The notes beneath the pieces were generated by a model, which was given only the letters and a program-made list of their open reading frames with translations, searched no databases and was not told the DNA's origin. This document shows, in pieces, positions 16,825 to 25,923 of a stretch of 64,000 bases of DNA. A program made the translations under genes and the position numbers. The DNA is from Nocardia carnea NBRC 14403 (GTDB lineage Bacteria; Actinomycetota; Actinomycetes; Mycobacteriales; Mycobacteriaceae). The stretch is from contig NZ_BAFV01000123.1 in the NCBI RefSeq assembly GCF_000308515.1, forward strand, positions 54,281 to 118,280, written 5' to 3'. Each line of letters begins with the position of its first letter. The first letter of the stretch is position 1.

Positions 16825-17223
16825 AATGCTCCTTCGGATCGGCTCCGACCGATGCTAGTTCAGGGCAGCGGCCGAACCTGTTGCCGTCCGGCTGCGCCGG
16901 CCCGGGCGACCTACCGTCCACGACCGGCGCAAGTATCCGGCGCTGACCACCCATCGTGGTGACGGTGAGTCGGTCCGGACGGCCGGTCCGCTCCTCGGGC
17001 GTGGGCGCCGGCGGGTCGAGCAGACCTCGTCCGCGCACACCCGCTGTTTAGTTGTCGGCTCAGCGGTAATGCCGACGGCACGGGGCCGGTGGCTGCTCGC
17101 CTGGGGGCGGGCGAGTACCCGCCGGTCGTCGAACGCGATGGGACGGAGGACGCCTATGCCTGAACCGGGCGCTCACCACGATGCCCCGCGCCCCCTCCGG
17201 GCTCGCATATGGGCAGGCAGCCC
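16825..17223. other. Intergenic region upstream of dhaK and hydrolase
   Basis: Nearly 400 bases between the divergent dhaK and the hydrolase. A 23-codon ORF from ATG 17156 ends in TGA at 17227, overlapping the hydrolase ATG at 17224 (ATGA). It could be a translated leader, but nothing beyond the overlap supports it. No other element recognised. Confidence 0.3.
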
Positions 17224-18182
17224 ATGACCTCGTGGCGTGCGCGGGCGCTGTTCGCCCGGATGTGGTTGCGGCAGAACAAGCGGTTCTACGCCGATCCTGC
17301 GGCCATGCGCGACGGATTACCGTGGCATCAGGAGCCGAAGCGTGCCCGGCCCCCGCGGCGTATCACGGCGAAATACCAGGTGACCTGCCAGGAAGTCGAC
17401 GGCCGCCCCGTCTACACCCTCACACCACCCGGCGGGCCGAGTTCGCCCTGGCATATCTTCCATATGCACGGCGGTGGTTTCGTGGAATCGCCCGAACCGC
17501 ACCATTGGCGGTTCGCGGGCCGGATCGTCGCGCAGACCGGCTGCACCTACACCCTGCCGATGTATCCGCTGGCGCCCGAGAACGACCACCGGGCGATCAT
17601 TCCGATGGTGGAGCGGGCCTACGACCGGGTGACCCGCGAGACCGCACCCGGCAACCGCATCGTTTTCGGCGATTCGGCCGGCGGCACGCTCGCTCTCACC
17701 CTGGCCCGCCACCTGCACGAACGCGGACAACCGCAACCGCGGCCCTGGCGTTGTTCTCCCCGTGGATCGATCTGGCCACCGACGATCCGCTGTCGCTGAC
17801 CATCGACGACCGCGATCCGGAGCTCGGCGTCTCCGGTTTGAAACAGGCCGGTCGATGGTATGCGGCCGACAGGGCCCTGGACGACCCGCACATCAGTCCG
17901 GCGTTCGCCGATCTCACCGGTCTCGCGCCGACCGTCGTCTTCATCGGTCACCGCGACATCCTGCTGCCCGATGCCCGGAGGGTGGCCGAACTCGGCGATG
18001 CAGCCGGTGTGCCGGTCGAGCTGCACGAATATCCCGGGATGTTCCACAACTGGTTGATGAAGAAGATTCCCGAGGCCCGGCAGGCGACCGGCGAACTACT
18101 GCACTTCCTGCGAACAGTGCCCACCGCACTCCCTGCGAACAGCGAAGGAGGAACCGGCAATGATCGTGCGGACAACCCGTGA
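17224..18182 (+). pseudogene. Frameshifted alpha/beta hydrolase (HSL/lipase family)
   Basis: Two halves of one hydrolase lie in adjacent frames. The first, from ATG 17224, carries the oxyanion HMHGGGF and nucleophile GDSAGG motifs of the hormone-sensitive-lipase family. The second, in a frame offset by one, carries LFSPWIDLATDDPLS, TVVFIGHRDILLPDA and the catalytic-histidine region LHEYPGMFHNWLM. The switch is at 17737-17742 (CCGCAACCGCGGCCCTGG), where loss of one base explains the break; expected sequence would read ...AALALFSPW. Either a real frameshift or a base-calling slip. The 3' end overlaps ectC by 23 bases. Confidence 0.75.
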
Positions 18183-18510
18183 CATCACCGGAACCGATCG
18201 GCAGGTCGATACCGATCACTGGACCTCGAAGCGGATCGTCCTGTCCGACGACGAGGTCGGTTTCTCGTATCACGAGACCACCGTCGCCGCCGGTACCGAG
18301 ACCCCGCTGCACTATCCCGACTACGTCGAAGCCGTCTGGCTCATCGACGGTCACGGCCACCTGATCGACCGGGACAACGGAACGACCCATACGCTCGCCC
18401 CCGGCACCATGTATCTGCTCGACGGGCACGAACGCCACACCATCATCGCCGACACCCAGCTGCGGATGTACTGCGTATTCGCGCCCGCGGTACCGCCCGG
18501 CAGCGACTGA
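18160..18510 (+). CDS. ectC: Ectoine synthase-like protein (EctC), orphan
   Basis: 116-residue cupin closely resembling ectoine synthase, which cyclises N-gamma-acetyl-diaminobutyrate to ectoine. Family landmarks in order: MIVRTTRDITGTDR, HWTSKRIVLSDDEVGFSYHET, AGTETPLHYPDYVEAVWLIDG (iron-ligand Glu), GTMYLLDGHERH (ligand Tyr and His) and MYCVFAP. Slightly shorter than the ~130-residue norm. There is no ectA, ectB or ectD nearby; instead the gene overlaps a frameshifted hydrolase by 23 bases, implying translational coupling when that gene was intact. Orphan EctC proteins exist in other bacteria with unclear roles. Confidence 0.8.
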   Translation: MIVRTTRDITGTDRQVDTDHWTSKRIVLSDDEVGFSYHETTVAAGTETPLHYPDYVEAVWLIDGHGHLIDRDNGTTHTLAPGTMYLLDGHERHTIIADTQLRMYCVFAPAVPPGSD

Positions 18511-18539
18511 TCCGGTAGCCGGCTGCGGTGGGCCCGGTG

Positions 18540-19784
18540 TCAGACGGGGAAGGGCGGCGACGGCGGGAACTTCACCGGCAGGGTGATGAGCGATCGGTGG
18601 AAGGGGCCGGGGCGCCAGTCCGGTCCGCCGGGCATATCCACTTCCATCTCCGGGAGGGCGTCGAGCAGCTGATCGATCGCCTCCTGGGCCACCAGATACG
18701 CCGGGGTCTGTGCGGGGCAACTGCGCTGGCCCAGACCCCAGGACAGATGGGAGCGGTTACCGCGGTGATCGTCGGACCGGATCGCCGGGTCGTGGTTGCA
18801 GGCGGCGATACTGATGACCACCGGCTGGTGGGCGGGTAGCCAGACATCCTCGATCAGGATCGGCTGCCGCGGATAGGTGATGAGGAAGTTCGCCATCGGC
18901 GGATTGTCGAACAGTACTTCGTCGAGGGCGTCGCGGGTGGACAGGCTGCCGCCCAGTACGCTGCCGCCGAGCCGGTCCTCGGTGAGGATCAGCAGCAGGG
19001 TATTGGCGATCAGGTTCTGCTGGAGTTCGATCACCGCGCCGTACAGGCCGGCCAGCTGGTGCACCATCTCTTCTTCGTCGAGCTTGGCCTCGTGCTGCAG
19101 TAGTCGCGTGGTCACATCGCTGCCGGGGTTCGAGCGCTTGTAGGCGACCAGTTCGGCCAGGGCGGCATTGATCAGCTGGTTCGCCTCACCGGCATCGGCG
19201 CCTTCGAACATGGCGGCCATCCCGGCGGATACCCGCTGCCCGATCTCCGGCGGGCAGCCGAGCAGCGTATTGCAGACCCCGAAGGTCAACGGGAACGCGT
19301 ACTGGCGAAGGAGATCGGCGCTACCCGTTTCGCAGAAGGTGTTGATCAGCGGGGTCGCGAGGCCGGATACCGCCGCGCGCAGCCCGTGCAGATCCACATC
19401 GGTGAGAGCCGTGAGATTGGCCGACCGGTAGCGCCGGAACGCCTCGCCGGTGCTGCGGGCGGGGACGGGCCGCCACTGCATGATCGGCAGGACGGGGCAG
19501 TCGGCGGGCATATCCTTCTGCCAGGTGCGCGGATCGGCCGGAAAATGTTCGTGATCGTTGAGGATGCGCACCGCCACCGCATGCTCGATCACCAGCGTCG
19601 CGGGCACACCGGGAGCCAGATCGACCGGCACCATCGACCGATGCGCGCGGCGCATCTGCCCGTATATCCGGTGCGGGTTTTCGGCGAACTCGGGCGCGTA
19701 CAGCGGGAACCGGGGGCCACCGTCGGCAACCGGGGAACCGTGCACCGGTCGGGCGGCAGGGGTGTCGAACTGTCGGGTTGTCAA
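18540..19784 (-). CDS. Atypical cytochrome P450 (CYP157-like, lacks ExxR)
   Basis: 414-residue P450. The haem loop reads HLSWGLGQRSCPAQTPAYLVA, with Trp in place of the usual Phe and the proximal Cys present. The K-helix position reads DEVLFDNPPMANF instead of ExxR, as in the CYP157/conservon P450s known to lack ExxR. The I-helix segment GAVIELQQNLIANT lacks the normal acid-Thr pair. TTG at 19784, preceded by GGAG, gives an N-terminus starting MTTRQFDTP; the longer ATG extension at 19868 is unlikely. No conservon genes (sensor kinase, roadblock, DUF742, GTPase) adjoin. Convergent with ectC. Redox activity is uncertain. Confidence 0.75.
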   Translation of the reverse strand: MTTRQFDTPAARPVHGSPVADGGPRFPLYAPEFAENPHRIYGQMRRAHRSMVPVDLAPGVPATLVIEHAVAVRILNDHEHFPADPRTWQKDMPADCPVLPIMQWRPVPARSTGEAFRRYRSANLTALTDVDLHGLRAAVSGLATPLINTFCETGSADLLRQYAFPLTFGVCNTLLGCPPEIGQRVSAGMAAMFEGADAGEANQLINAALAELVAYKRSNPGSDVTTRLLQHEAKLDEEEMVHQLAGLYGAVIELQQNLIANTLLLILTEDRLGGSVLGGSLSTRDALDEVLFDNPPMANFLITYPRQPILIEDVWLPAHQPVVISIAACNHDPAIRSDDHRGNRSHLSWGLGQRSCPAQTPAYLVAQEAIDQLLDALPEMEVDMPGGPDWRPGPFHRSLITLPVKFPPSPPFPV

Positions 19785-20209
19785 CGAGGCTCCATACTTT
19801 TTCGCACTGTGGGCCGAGGATTCCCGTGTCCCGGCGCCGAGATGAAACACTACGCGAACGATGCACATATTGTGTTGCGCCTCAGTGGTTTTACCGAAAT
19901 TGTCGCATCCACGTCACCATCGTTCGGTGGCGCCGGTGGGCAGACGCCTCGAGGCCGGCGAGCGATCGAATTGCTGAGGTTCATGGGCCCCGCGTGCGGG
20001 CGGCGGACAGCTGCGCCGGGGCAGCGATCGTCGCCATTGTGATCCGCTCGGTGTCGAGCGTTGTGATCTGCCGTATCGAGTCCGACAATGGGACGGTCCG
20101 GTAGCGATCCGACCGGGTGTTTCGACAACCGCACGGACGGCCGCGAGAGGTGTTCTCCGGAGGGCGCGACATGCCGTGAAATCAGCAGTTCCGATGTGAG
20201 GAGCAGGCG
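19785..20209. other. Divergent intergenic region P450 / methyltransferase
   Basis: About 425 bases with no supported gene; presumably both promoters. A GAGGAG ribosome-binding site sits just before the methyltransferase start at 20210. No clear operator or hairpin seen. Confidence 0.4.
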
Positions 20210-21025
20210 ATGACACAGTCCGCAACCGGGGACCTGAAAACCAAGCACAGAGCAATCTGGGCGTCCGGCGATTACTCCCGGGTCGCCGATGACGTCATAC
20301 CCGGGCTGGGAGAACGTCTTGTTCGGGCCACGCCGATCGGGCCGGGCACCAAGGTGCTGGATATCGCGGCCGGAACGGGGAATGCCGCTGTACCGGCCGC
20401 CGCCACCGGCGCCGAGGTGGTGGCCGGTGACCTGACCCCCGAGTTGTTCGAGGCCGGCCGCCGCAAGGCCGCGGCGGCCGGGGTGCAGCTGCGCTGGGAG
20501 CAGGCGGACGCGGAAGCGCTGCCCTACGCCGCCGGCGAATTCGATGTGGTGATCTCGTGTGTGGGGATCATGTTCGCACCGTTCCACCGGGCCGCCGCCG
20601 ACGAACTGGTCAGAGTCACCAGAAGCGGTGGTTCGATCGGGTTGGTGAACTGGACGCCGACCGGGTTCATCGGGCAGATGTTCGCCACCATGAAACCGTT
20701 CGCCCCACCGCCACCCGCCGGTGCGCAACCGCCGCCGCTGTGGGGGTCGGAGGCGCACGTCACCGCACTGCTCGGTGACCGGGTCGGCGGGCTGGAAATG
20801 CGCCGCGAGCACGCCGTCGTCGACTGCTTCGCCGACGCCGACGCTTTCCGCACCTTCTTCAAAACCAACTACGGACCCACCATTGCTGTCTACAAATCCT
20901 TGGCCGGTGATCCGGAACGCGCCGGGCAGCTGGACCGTGAACTCACCGACCTCGCGGCCGCGCACGACCTCGGCGGTGGACGGATGGAATGGGAGTATCT
21001 GCTGGTCACAGCGCAGCGGACCTGA
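20210..21025 (+). CDS. Class I SAM-dependent methyltransferase
   Basis: 271-residue methyltransferase. SAM-binding motif I VLDIAAGTGNAAVPAA near residue 46, motif II acidic VVAGDLTPELFE, motif III region EQADAEALPYAAGEFDVVISCVGIMFAP, and SGGSIGLVNWTPTGFIG: the UbiE/class I Rossmann pattern. An unusual proline run (APPPPAGAQPPPL) separates the C-terminal substrate-specificity part. Start ATG is backed by GAGGAG. It stands alone; the acceptor substrate cannot be inferred. Confidence 0.8.
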   Translation: MTQSATGDLKTKHRAIWASGDYSRVADDVIPGLGERLVRATPIGPGTKVLDIAAGTGNAAVPAAATGAEVVAGDLTPELFEAGRRKAAAAGVQLRWEQADAEALPYAAGEFDVVISCVGIMFAPFHRAAADELVRVTRSGGSIGLVNWTPTGFIGQMFATMKPFAPPPPAGAQPPPLWGSEAHVTALLGDRVGGLEMRREHAVVDCFADADAFRTFFKTNYGPTIAVYKSLAGDPERAGQLDRELTDLAAAHDLGGGRMEWEYLLVTAQRT

Positions 21026-21149
21026 CCTGGCGGCACCTGCCGGTCACAGTGCAGCACAGTCGACCTACCCAGCACAGCGGACCTGATGGACACGGTGCGG
21101 CGAGGCCGACGTAGACGGCGCAGTTGATCCGGTGGGCACGGTGCGGCGA
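21006..21149 (+). repeat. Cluster of short imperfect direct repeats
   Basis: The stretch around the methyltransferase stop repeats short units: AGC(G/A)CAGCGGACCTGA at 21009 and 21071, GGTCACAG(C/T)GCAGC at 21003 and 21041, and CACGGTGCGGCGA at 21091 and 21137. Local duplication or slippage is the simplest reading; no function evident. Confidence 0.55.
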
Positions 21150-21233
21150 CGTGCGCCGAGCGGTTCGGGGACTTTCCCGGGTGCCGTCGGCGTTGTACCG
21201 GGGACGCATAATGTGGGGGACGAAGGAGGAAGC

Positions 21234-21743
21234 GTGACCGAAACGCGTAAGGCGATCCTGGCCGGTGGGTGCTTCTGGGGTATGCAGGAGCTGATCCGTA
21301 AGCAGCCGGGGGTCCTCGGCACCAGGGTCGGGTACACCGGCGGACAGAACGATCACCCGACCTACCGCAACCATCCCGGCCATGCCGAGGCGGTGGAGAT
21401 CGTCTACGACCCGGCGCAGACCGACTACCGGGCGCTGCTGGAATTCTTCTTCCAGATCCACGATCCGACCACGAAGGATCGCCAGGGCAACGATATCGGC
21501 ACCAGCTACCGCTCCGAGATCTTCTATCTCGACGACGAGCAGAAGCGGGTCGCGCTCGAAACGATCGTCGATGTCGAGGATTCCGGGCTGTGGCCGGGTA
21601 AGGTCGTCACCGAGGTATCGCCGGCGCCCGAGTTCTGGGAAGCCGAACCCGAGCACCAGGACTACCTGCAGACTTTCCCCAACGGCTACACCTGTCATTT
21701 CCCGCGACCCGGCTGGAAGCTGCCGCGGCGGACCTCGGCATAG
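21234..21743 (+). CDS. msrA: Peptide-methionine (S)-S-oxide reductase MsrA
   Basis: 169-residue cytosolic repair enzyme reducing methionine-S-sulfoxide. The catalytic Cys is in AGGCFWGMQE near residue 13, followed by GVLGTRVGYTGG, GHAEAVEIVYDP and FFFQIHDPTTKDRQGNDIGTSYRS, all diagnostic of MsrA. A C-terminal cysteine in NGYTCHFPRPG may serve as the resolving residue. The GTG at 21234 follows GAAGGAGGAAGC, which decides it over a longer upstream reading. Probably monocistronic. Confidence 0.92.
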   Translation: MTETRKAILAGGCFWGMQELIRKQPGVLGTRVGYTGGQNDHPTYRNHPGHAEAVEIVYDPAQTDYRALLEFFFQIHDPTTKDRQGNDIGTSYRSEIFYLDDEQKRVALETIVDVEDSGLWPGKVVTEVSPAPEFWEAEPEHQDYLQTFPNGYTCHFPRPGWKLPRRTSA

Positions 21744-21833
21744 GTGGGGTCCGAGTTCCGCTGTCCGACCGGTGAATCCGACGGTAACCCGTGGAGTCGC
21801 GGTGGTGGGCGTGCGCTGGGTAGTGTCGGTCGG

Positions 21834-23441
21834 GTGAGTAGGTGGACGCGCCGTAAGTTCCGCAGGATCGGCCGGATCGATCGCGCGGTGGGCGATACGG
21901 TGGCGGCGCTGCCGGCCTCGAAGGCCGATATGGGTTTGCTGCGCCTCACCTCGGGGGCCGATCACGGTGTGCTGTGGATGGCCTGCGCGGCGCTGCTGGC
22001 TTCGCGTGGCGGATCGCCGCGGCGGGCCGCGGCGCGTGGGGTCGCCTCGGTGGCCGGTGCCAGTTTCGTGACGAACGTGGTGCTCAAATCCGTTTTCGCG
22101 CGCCGCCGGCCGGCCGCAGAACTGATGCCCGCGCATCGGCGGCTGGTACCTGCGCCTGCCTCCTCGTCCTTCCCTTCCGGGCACAGTGCCAGCGCCGCCG
22201 CATTCGCCACGGCGGTGGCGATGGAGAGCCCGCGTACCGCGCTGTTCGTGGCGCCGGTGGCGGCGGCCGTCGCCTACTCGCGGGTACACACCGGTGTGCA
22301 CTGGGGTTCGGATGTGCTGGTCGGCGCGGCCGTCGGCTCCGGGATCGCCCTGGCCACCCGGCGCTGGTGGCCGGTGCGCGAATCCGACGAGGCGGAGGCG
22401 GGCATCGTCCCCGAGGTACCCGTTCTCGCGGACGGCAAGGGGCTGATCGTGATGGTCAACCCGGTCTCCGGGGACGCGAACTACGACCCCACCGACGATA
22501 TCGCCGCCGCCCTGCCTGCGGCGACGGTACTGCGGACCCGCCCGGACGTGGATTGCGCCGTGCAGTTGGAACAGGCCGTGGACGCGCGGCAGGAGCCGGT
22601 GCAGGCCGTCGGCGTGGCCGGCGGTGACGGCACCGTGGCGGCAGTGGCCGCCTACGCGCTGCGCAAGGACCTGCCGCTGGTCGTGATCCCGACCGGAACG
22701 CTCAACCATTTCGCCCGCGATCTGGGTGTCTACGATCTGCGCGAAGTGATCGACGCGACCGGTGTCGGCGAGGCTGTGGCGGTCGATATCGCCTCCGTCG
22801 AGTACGGGGACGAAAACGATACCCGCACACGGCATCTGATCAACACGTTCAGCCTCGGGTCCTACCCCGACCTGGTCCGTTTGCGGGAGAAATGGCAGAA
22901 ACGGTGGGGTAAATGGCCGGCCTTCGCCGCGGCACTCGTGGTCACCCTGCGCCGCGCCGAACCCATCGAAATCTTCCTGGACGGTCGCTGGCAGCGGGTG
23001 TGGTTCCTGTTCGTCGGCAACGGCCCCTACCACCCGCACGGCGCCGTGCCCGCGTTCCGGGACCGGCTCGATTCCGGACTGCTGGATGTGCGGTGGCTGC
23101 GCGCCGATCTGCGGTGGTCGCGGACGCGCGCGGTGGTCGCGCTCGTATCGGCCGCGATCGGGCACAGCCGGGTATACGGCGAACGCCAGCTGCCCGAGTT
23201 GCATGTGCATCTACCCGAGCCGGAGGCGCTCGCCGCCGACGGTGAGGTGATCGGCAGCGCGACCCATCTGCGCTTCACCGTGGCCGGGCAGCTCGCGGTC
23301 TACCGCCGGGACGAATCCAATCCGCTCTGGGCCAACCGCAGCCGCCCGCACCACCGCCGGGCCCCGTGGCTGCCGGAGGTATTCCGGGTCCCGGTGAGCG
23401 GCCGGATCGCCTTGGCGATGCGCGGTTTCGGCCGGGTGTAG
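21834..23441 (+). CDS. Bifunctional PAP2 phosphatase / diacylglycerol kinase-like lipid kinase
   Basis: 535-residue fusion. Residues ~1-180: membrane PAP2 acid phosphatase with all three motifs, KSVFARRRP, PSGHS and SRVHTGVHWGSD. Residues ~200-500: DAGK catalytic domain with IVMVNPVSGDANYDPTD, GVAGGDGTVAAVA (the GGDGT ATP loop), PTGTLNHFARDLG, and NTFSLGSYPDLVRLR. The product would dephosphorylate and phosphorylate lipid substrates at the membrane, pointing to phospholipid or polyprenyl metabolism. I take GTG 21834 (MSRWTRRKFRR); an in-frame GTG at 21744, directly after the msrA stop, would add 30 poorly conserved residues. Confidence 0.85.
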   Translation: MSRWTRRKFRRIGRIDRAVGDTVAALPASKADMGLLRLTSGADHGVLWMACAALLASRGGSPRRAAARGVASVAGASFVTNVVLKSVFARRRPAAELMPAHRRLVPAPASSSFPSGHSASAAAFATAVAMESPRTALFVAPVAAAVAYSRVHTGVHWGSDVLVGAAVGSGIALATRRWWPVRESDEAEAGIVPEVPVLADGKGLIVMVNPVSGDANYDPTDDIAAALPAATVLRTRPDVDCAVQLEQAVDARQEPVQAVGVAGGDGTVAAVAAYALRKDLPLVVIPTGTLNHFARDLGVYDLREVIDATGVGEAVAVDIASVEYGDENDTRTRHLINTFSLGSYPDLVRLREKWQKRWGKWPAFAAALVVTLRRAEPIEIFLDGRWQRVWFLFVGNGPYHPHGAVPAFRDRLDSGLLDVRWLRADLRWSRTRAVVALVSAAIGHSRVYGERQLPELHVHLPEPEALAADGEVIGSATHLRFTVAGQLAVYRRDESNPLWANRSRPHHRRAPWLPEVFRVPVSGRIALAMRGFGRV

Positions 23442-23499
23442 GCACCGCGCCTCAGCCGGATTCCGTCTTCCCTCGGGTGGTCGATACCGCCGGCGCCGG

Positions 23500-25143
23500 T
23501 CAGCTTGCCCGAGATGGCCGGGCGGGGGCCGTCGGCGAACGCACCGGAAGTAGCCGGGTTATCAGTAGCGCGGCCACCGCGAGCAGGGCAGTGACAGCGA
23601 ATGTGGTGTGCAGGGCGTTCAGGCGCGCATCGGAGTTGATTGTGACCACGGCGTCCGCGGTGGCCCCTTCCACACCGGCGGCGCCGAGCGCGTCGCGCAA
23701 CTCGGTATCGGAGAGGAACGGCACCCCGTCGGCCAGCTCGGTGGCTGCCTGCTGCTGCACTGTGGCAGGAATCTGCGGGTTGTTCTCGATGCCGTCGGTT
23801 ACCGATGTCGTCAGAGTCGCGATCAGCACGGAGCCGATCAGCGCGGTGCCCAGCGAGGCGCCGAGATAGCTCGCGGTGTTCTGCAACCCGCCCACTTCGG
23901 CGCTGCGTGATTCGGGGACCGCCGAAACCGTGATCGCGCCGAGCTGTGCGGCCAGCGCACCCAAACCTGCCCCCATCAGCAACATCGGGACGGCGACGAC
24001 CTGCGCGTCTGCCCCGGGGTCCATACCGGCCGCGAGCAGCAGAATGCCGGTGATCATCGAAACGAGTCCCAGCCGGACCACTCGGCGGGGGCTCGCCCGG
24101 GCAGCGAATTTCGGAATACCCACCGCGGTGACGATCAATGCCACCGATAGCGGGAGCAGGCGCGCCCCGGTGCCGAGTGCGCTGAGTTGGAGGACGACGG
24201 AGAGGAACAGTGGAATGGCGAAGAAGACACCGGCCTGCACACAGAACTGGGCGAAGAACATTCCGAGTCCGCCGGTGAGCTGCCGGTTGCGCAGCAGCGC
24301 AGGGTCGAACAGCGGTTCGTGTCCGGCCCGGATCCGTAGCGCGAGCCATTCCCGTAGGAGATACAGCAGGACCAGGCCGCCGAGCAGTAGCCAGATCACC
24401 GGAGAGAGGCCGAATATCGCTGGGGCGCCGGGCTTTTCCTGGATCCAACCCCAATTGCTGGAGCGGAGCACGCCGTACACGATCATGCCGAGTCCGCCCA
24501 CCGACAGGAGCGAACCCACGATATCGAGCCGGGCTCGCTCGGCAGGGCTGTCGGTCATCCGGCGGAGGAACAGCATGATCACCACGACGACGAGCACCTC
24601 GCCGAAGAACACGAGCCGCCAGGAGGCGTAGGTGGTCACGGCTCCACCCAGCAGCGGCCCCACCGCCACCGCCGCGGCTCCCGCGGCGGCGACCATTCCG
24701 TAGGCGGCATTACGGCGTTCGGCCGCGATATTCGCGGCGACCAGGGACACGATCGCCGGCATGATCAGTGCGGCGCCGATTCCTTCCAGTAGCGACCAGC
24801 CCAGCAGGAGAACGCCCAGATTCGGCGCCAGTCCGGTGACGAAGGATCCGACGCCGTAGACGATCAGGCCGATACCGAACACCCGCCGTCGGCCGACTAT
24901 TGCGCCGATCTTGCCGCCGGTGATCATCAGCGATGCCATCACCAGGGTATAGAGCGTGATGGCGGTTTGGATACCGGTGATGGTTGTGCCCAGGTCCTGT
25001 GCCACCGTCGCCATCGACACGTTCATCACCGAACTGTCGAGCGTCATAAGGAACTGCCCGGCGCACAGCACCGCGAGTACCAGCCCGGAGCCGGACCGGG
25101 TCGCCGGCCCGGCTCCGGGCTGGTCACTTGTCGGCGGACTCAT
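23500..25143 (-). CDS. MFS transporter, DHA2 (EmrB/QacA, 14-TM) family
   Basis: 547-residue drug:proton-antiporter-type exporter. About 14 hydrophobic segments, with the DHA2 signatures LDSSVMNVSMATVAQDLG in TM1, the cytoplasmic-loop motif GGKIGAIVGRRRVFGIG, GPLLGGAVTTYASWRLVFF in the TM5/6 region, and GLQNTASYLGASLGTALIGS late. A ~60-residue extracytoplasmic insertion lies before the last helix. The VOC gene ends 24 bases upstream on the same strand, so the two probably share a transcript. Substrate unknown. Confidence 0.88.
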   Translation of the reverse strand: MSPPTSDQPGAGPATRSGSGLVLAVLCAGQFLMTLDSSVMNVSMATVAQDLGTTITGIQTAITLYTLVMASLMITGGKIGAIVGRRRVFGIGLIVYGVGSFVTGLAPNLGVLLLGWSLLEGIGAALIMPAIVSLVAANIAAERRNAAYGMVAAAGAAAVAVGPLLGGAVTTYASWRLVFFGEVLVVVVIMLFLRRMTDSPAERARLDIVGSLLSVGGLGMIVYGVLRSSNWGWIQEKPGAPAIFGLSPVIWLLLGGLVLLYLLREWLALRIRAGHEPLFDPALLRNRQLTGGLGMFFAQFCVQAGVFFAIPLFLSVVLQLSALGTGARLLPLSVALIVTAVGIPKFAARASPRRVVRLGLVSMITGILLLAAGMDPGADAQVVAVPMLLMGAGLGALAAQLGAITVSAVPESRSAEVGGLQNTASYLGASLGTALIGSVLIATLTTSVTDGIENNPQIPATVQQQAATELADGVPFLSDTELRDALGAAGVEGATADAVVTINSDARLNALHTTFAVTALLAVAALLITRLLPVRSPTAPARPSRAS

Positions 25144-25167
25144 CGTATCGGCCCGGCTCCGGGCGGC

Positions 25168-25590
25168 CTACTGGTCGCCGAAATCGAACATCCACGGGAT
25201 GGCGAACCGGTCGGTCATCATGCCGAACAGTTCGGTCCATTCCGTCTTGGCGAGCTGCATATCGATGGTGCCGCCGACGGCGAGGGCGTCGAACAGCCGA
25301 CGCGCCTCGTCCTGATCGCTGAGTTCGAGACATACCGTGAAGTTCGGGCGCGTGGAGATATCGACGGTCTGCCCGGGCGGGCAGTCCGAGCCCATCAGTA
25401 TCTGTTCGACACCGTTGAGCGGAAGCGCCACATGCGCCACCAGGTTCTTGGCCTCGGCGGGCAGGTTTTCGGCCTCGCCCATATCACCGAAGCGGATCAG
25501 CTGGAGGTCGCCGCCGAATACGGACTGATAGAAGGTGAACGCCTCCTCGGCGTTACCGTTGAACATGAGGTACGGGTTGACGGATTTCAT
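25168..25590 (-). CDS. VOC family protein (PhnB-like)
   Basis: 140-residue vicinal-oxygen-chelate fold protein of the PhnB/YjdN type: MKSVNPYLMFNGNAEEAFTFYQSVFGG, HVALPLNGVEQILMGSD, and the C-terminal WTELFGMMTDRFAIPWMFDF characteristic of that subgroup. Usually small metal-binding or drug-sequestering proteins with ill-defined roles. AAGGAG lies seven bases before the ATG. Upstream of and co-directional with the DHA2 exporter, which suggests a shared detoxification role (inference). Confidence 0.85.
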   Translation of the reverse strand: MKSVNPYLMFNGNAEEAFTFYQSVFGGDLQLIRFGDMGEAENLPAEAKNLVAHVALPLNGVEQILMGSDCPPGQTVDISTRPNFTVCLELSDQDEARRLFDALAVGGTIDMQLAKTEWTELFGMMTDRFAIPWMFDFGDQ

Positions 25591-25923
25591 GCGGATCTCC
25601 TTCTCGGCTGAATGCGGATTTCGGAGGAACGCCGGGACCGGGCGCCGGGGACGATCTGGGCCGTCGAACCGTACTGCCGAGTCCGGATGATGTACCGGGG
25701 GTCCGGTCCACTGCCGAACCTAACTCCCCCTCGCCGATTCCGCAGCAGAACGCACCCATGTATTCCGGTTCGGTACAAGCGCTGCGCCGCGGGCTCGCCG
25801 AGCCCAGCGGTGCTCCGCCCGCAACACCCGTGACCAGGGCATACTCCAGGCGTACGCCGAAGTCACCAAGGGGAGGGGCCGGACCGAGCGCGCCGGCGGC
25901 GCGCCGACAACCCAGAGGTTTCC
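25591..25923. other. Divergent intergenic region VOC / glutamate decarboxylase
   Basis: About 330 bases, presumably two divergent promoters. No ORF, repeat or operator that I can support. Confidence 0.4.

Noticed and set aside
21006..23210. 734-codon leftward frame
   Set aside because: Antisense to msrA and the PAP2-DAG kinase gene; no protein family resemblance.
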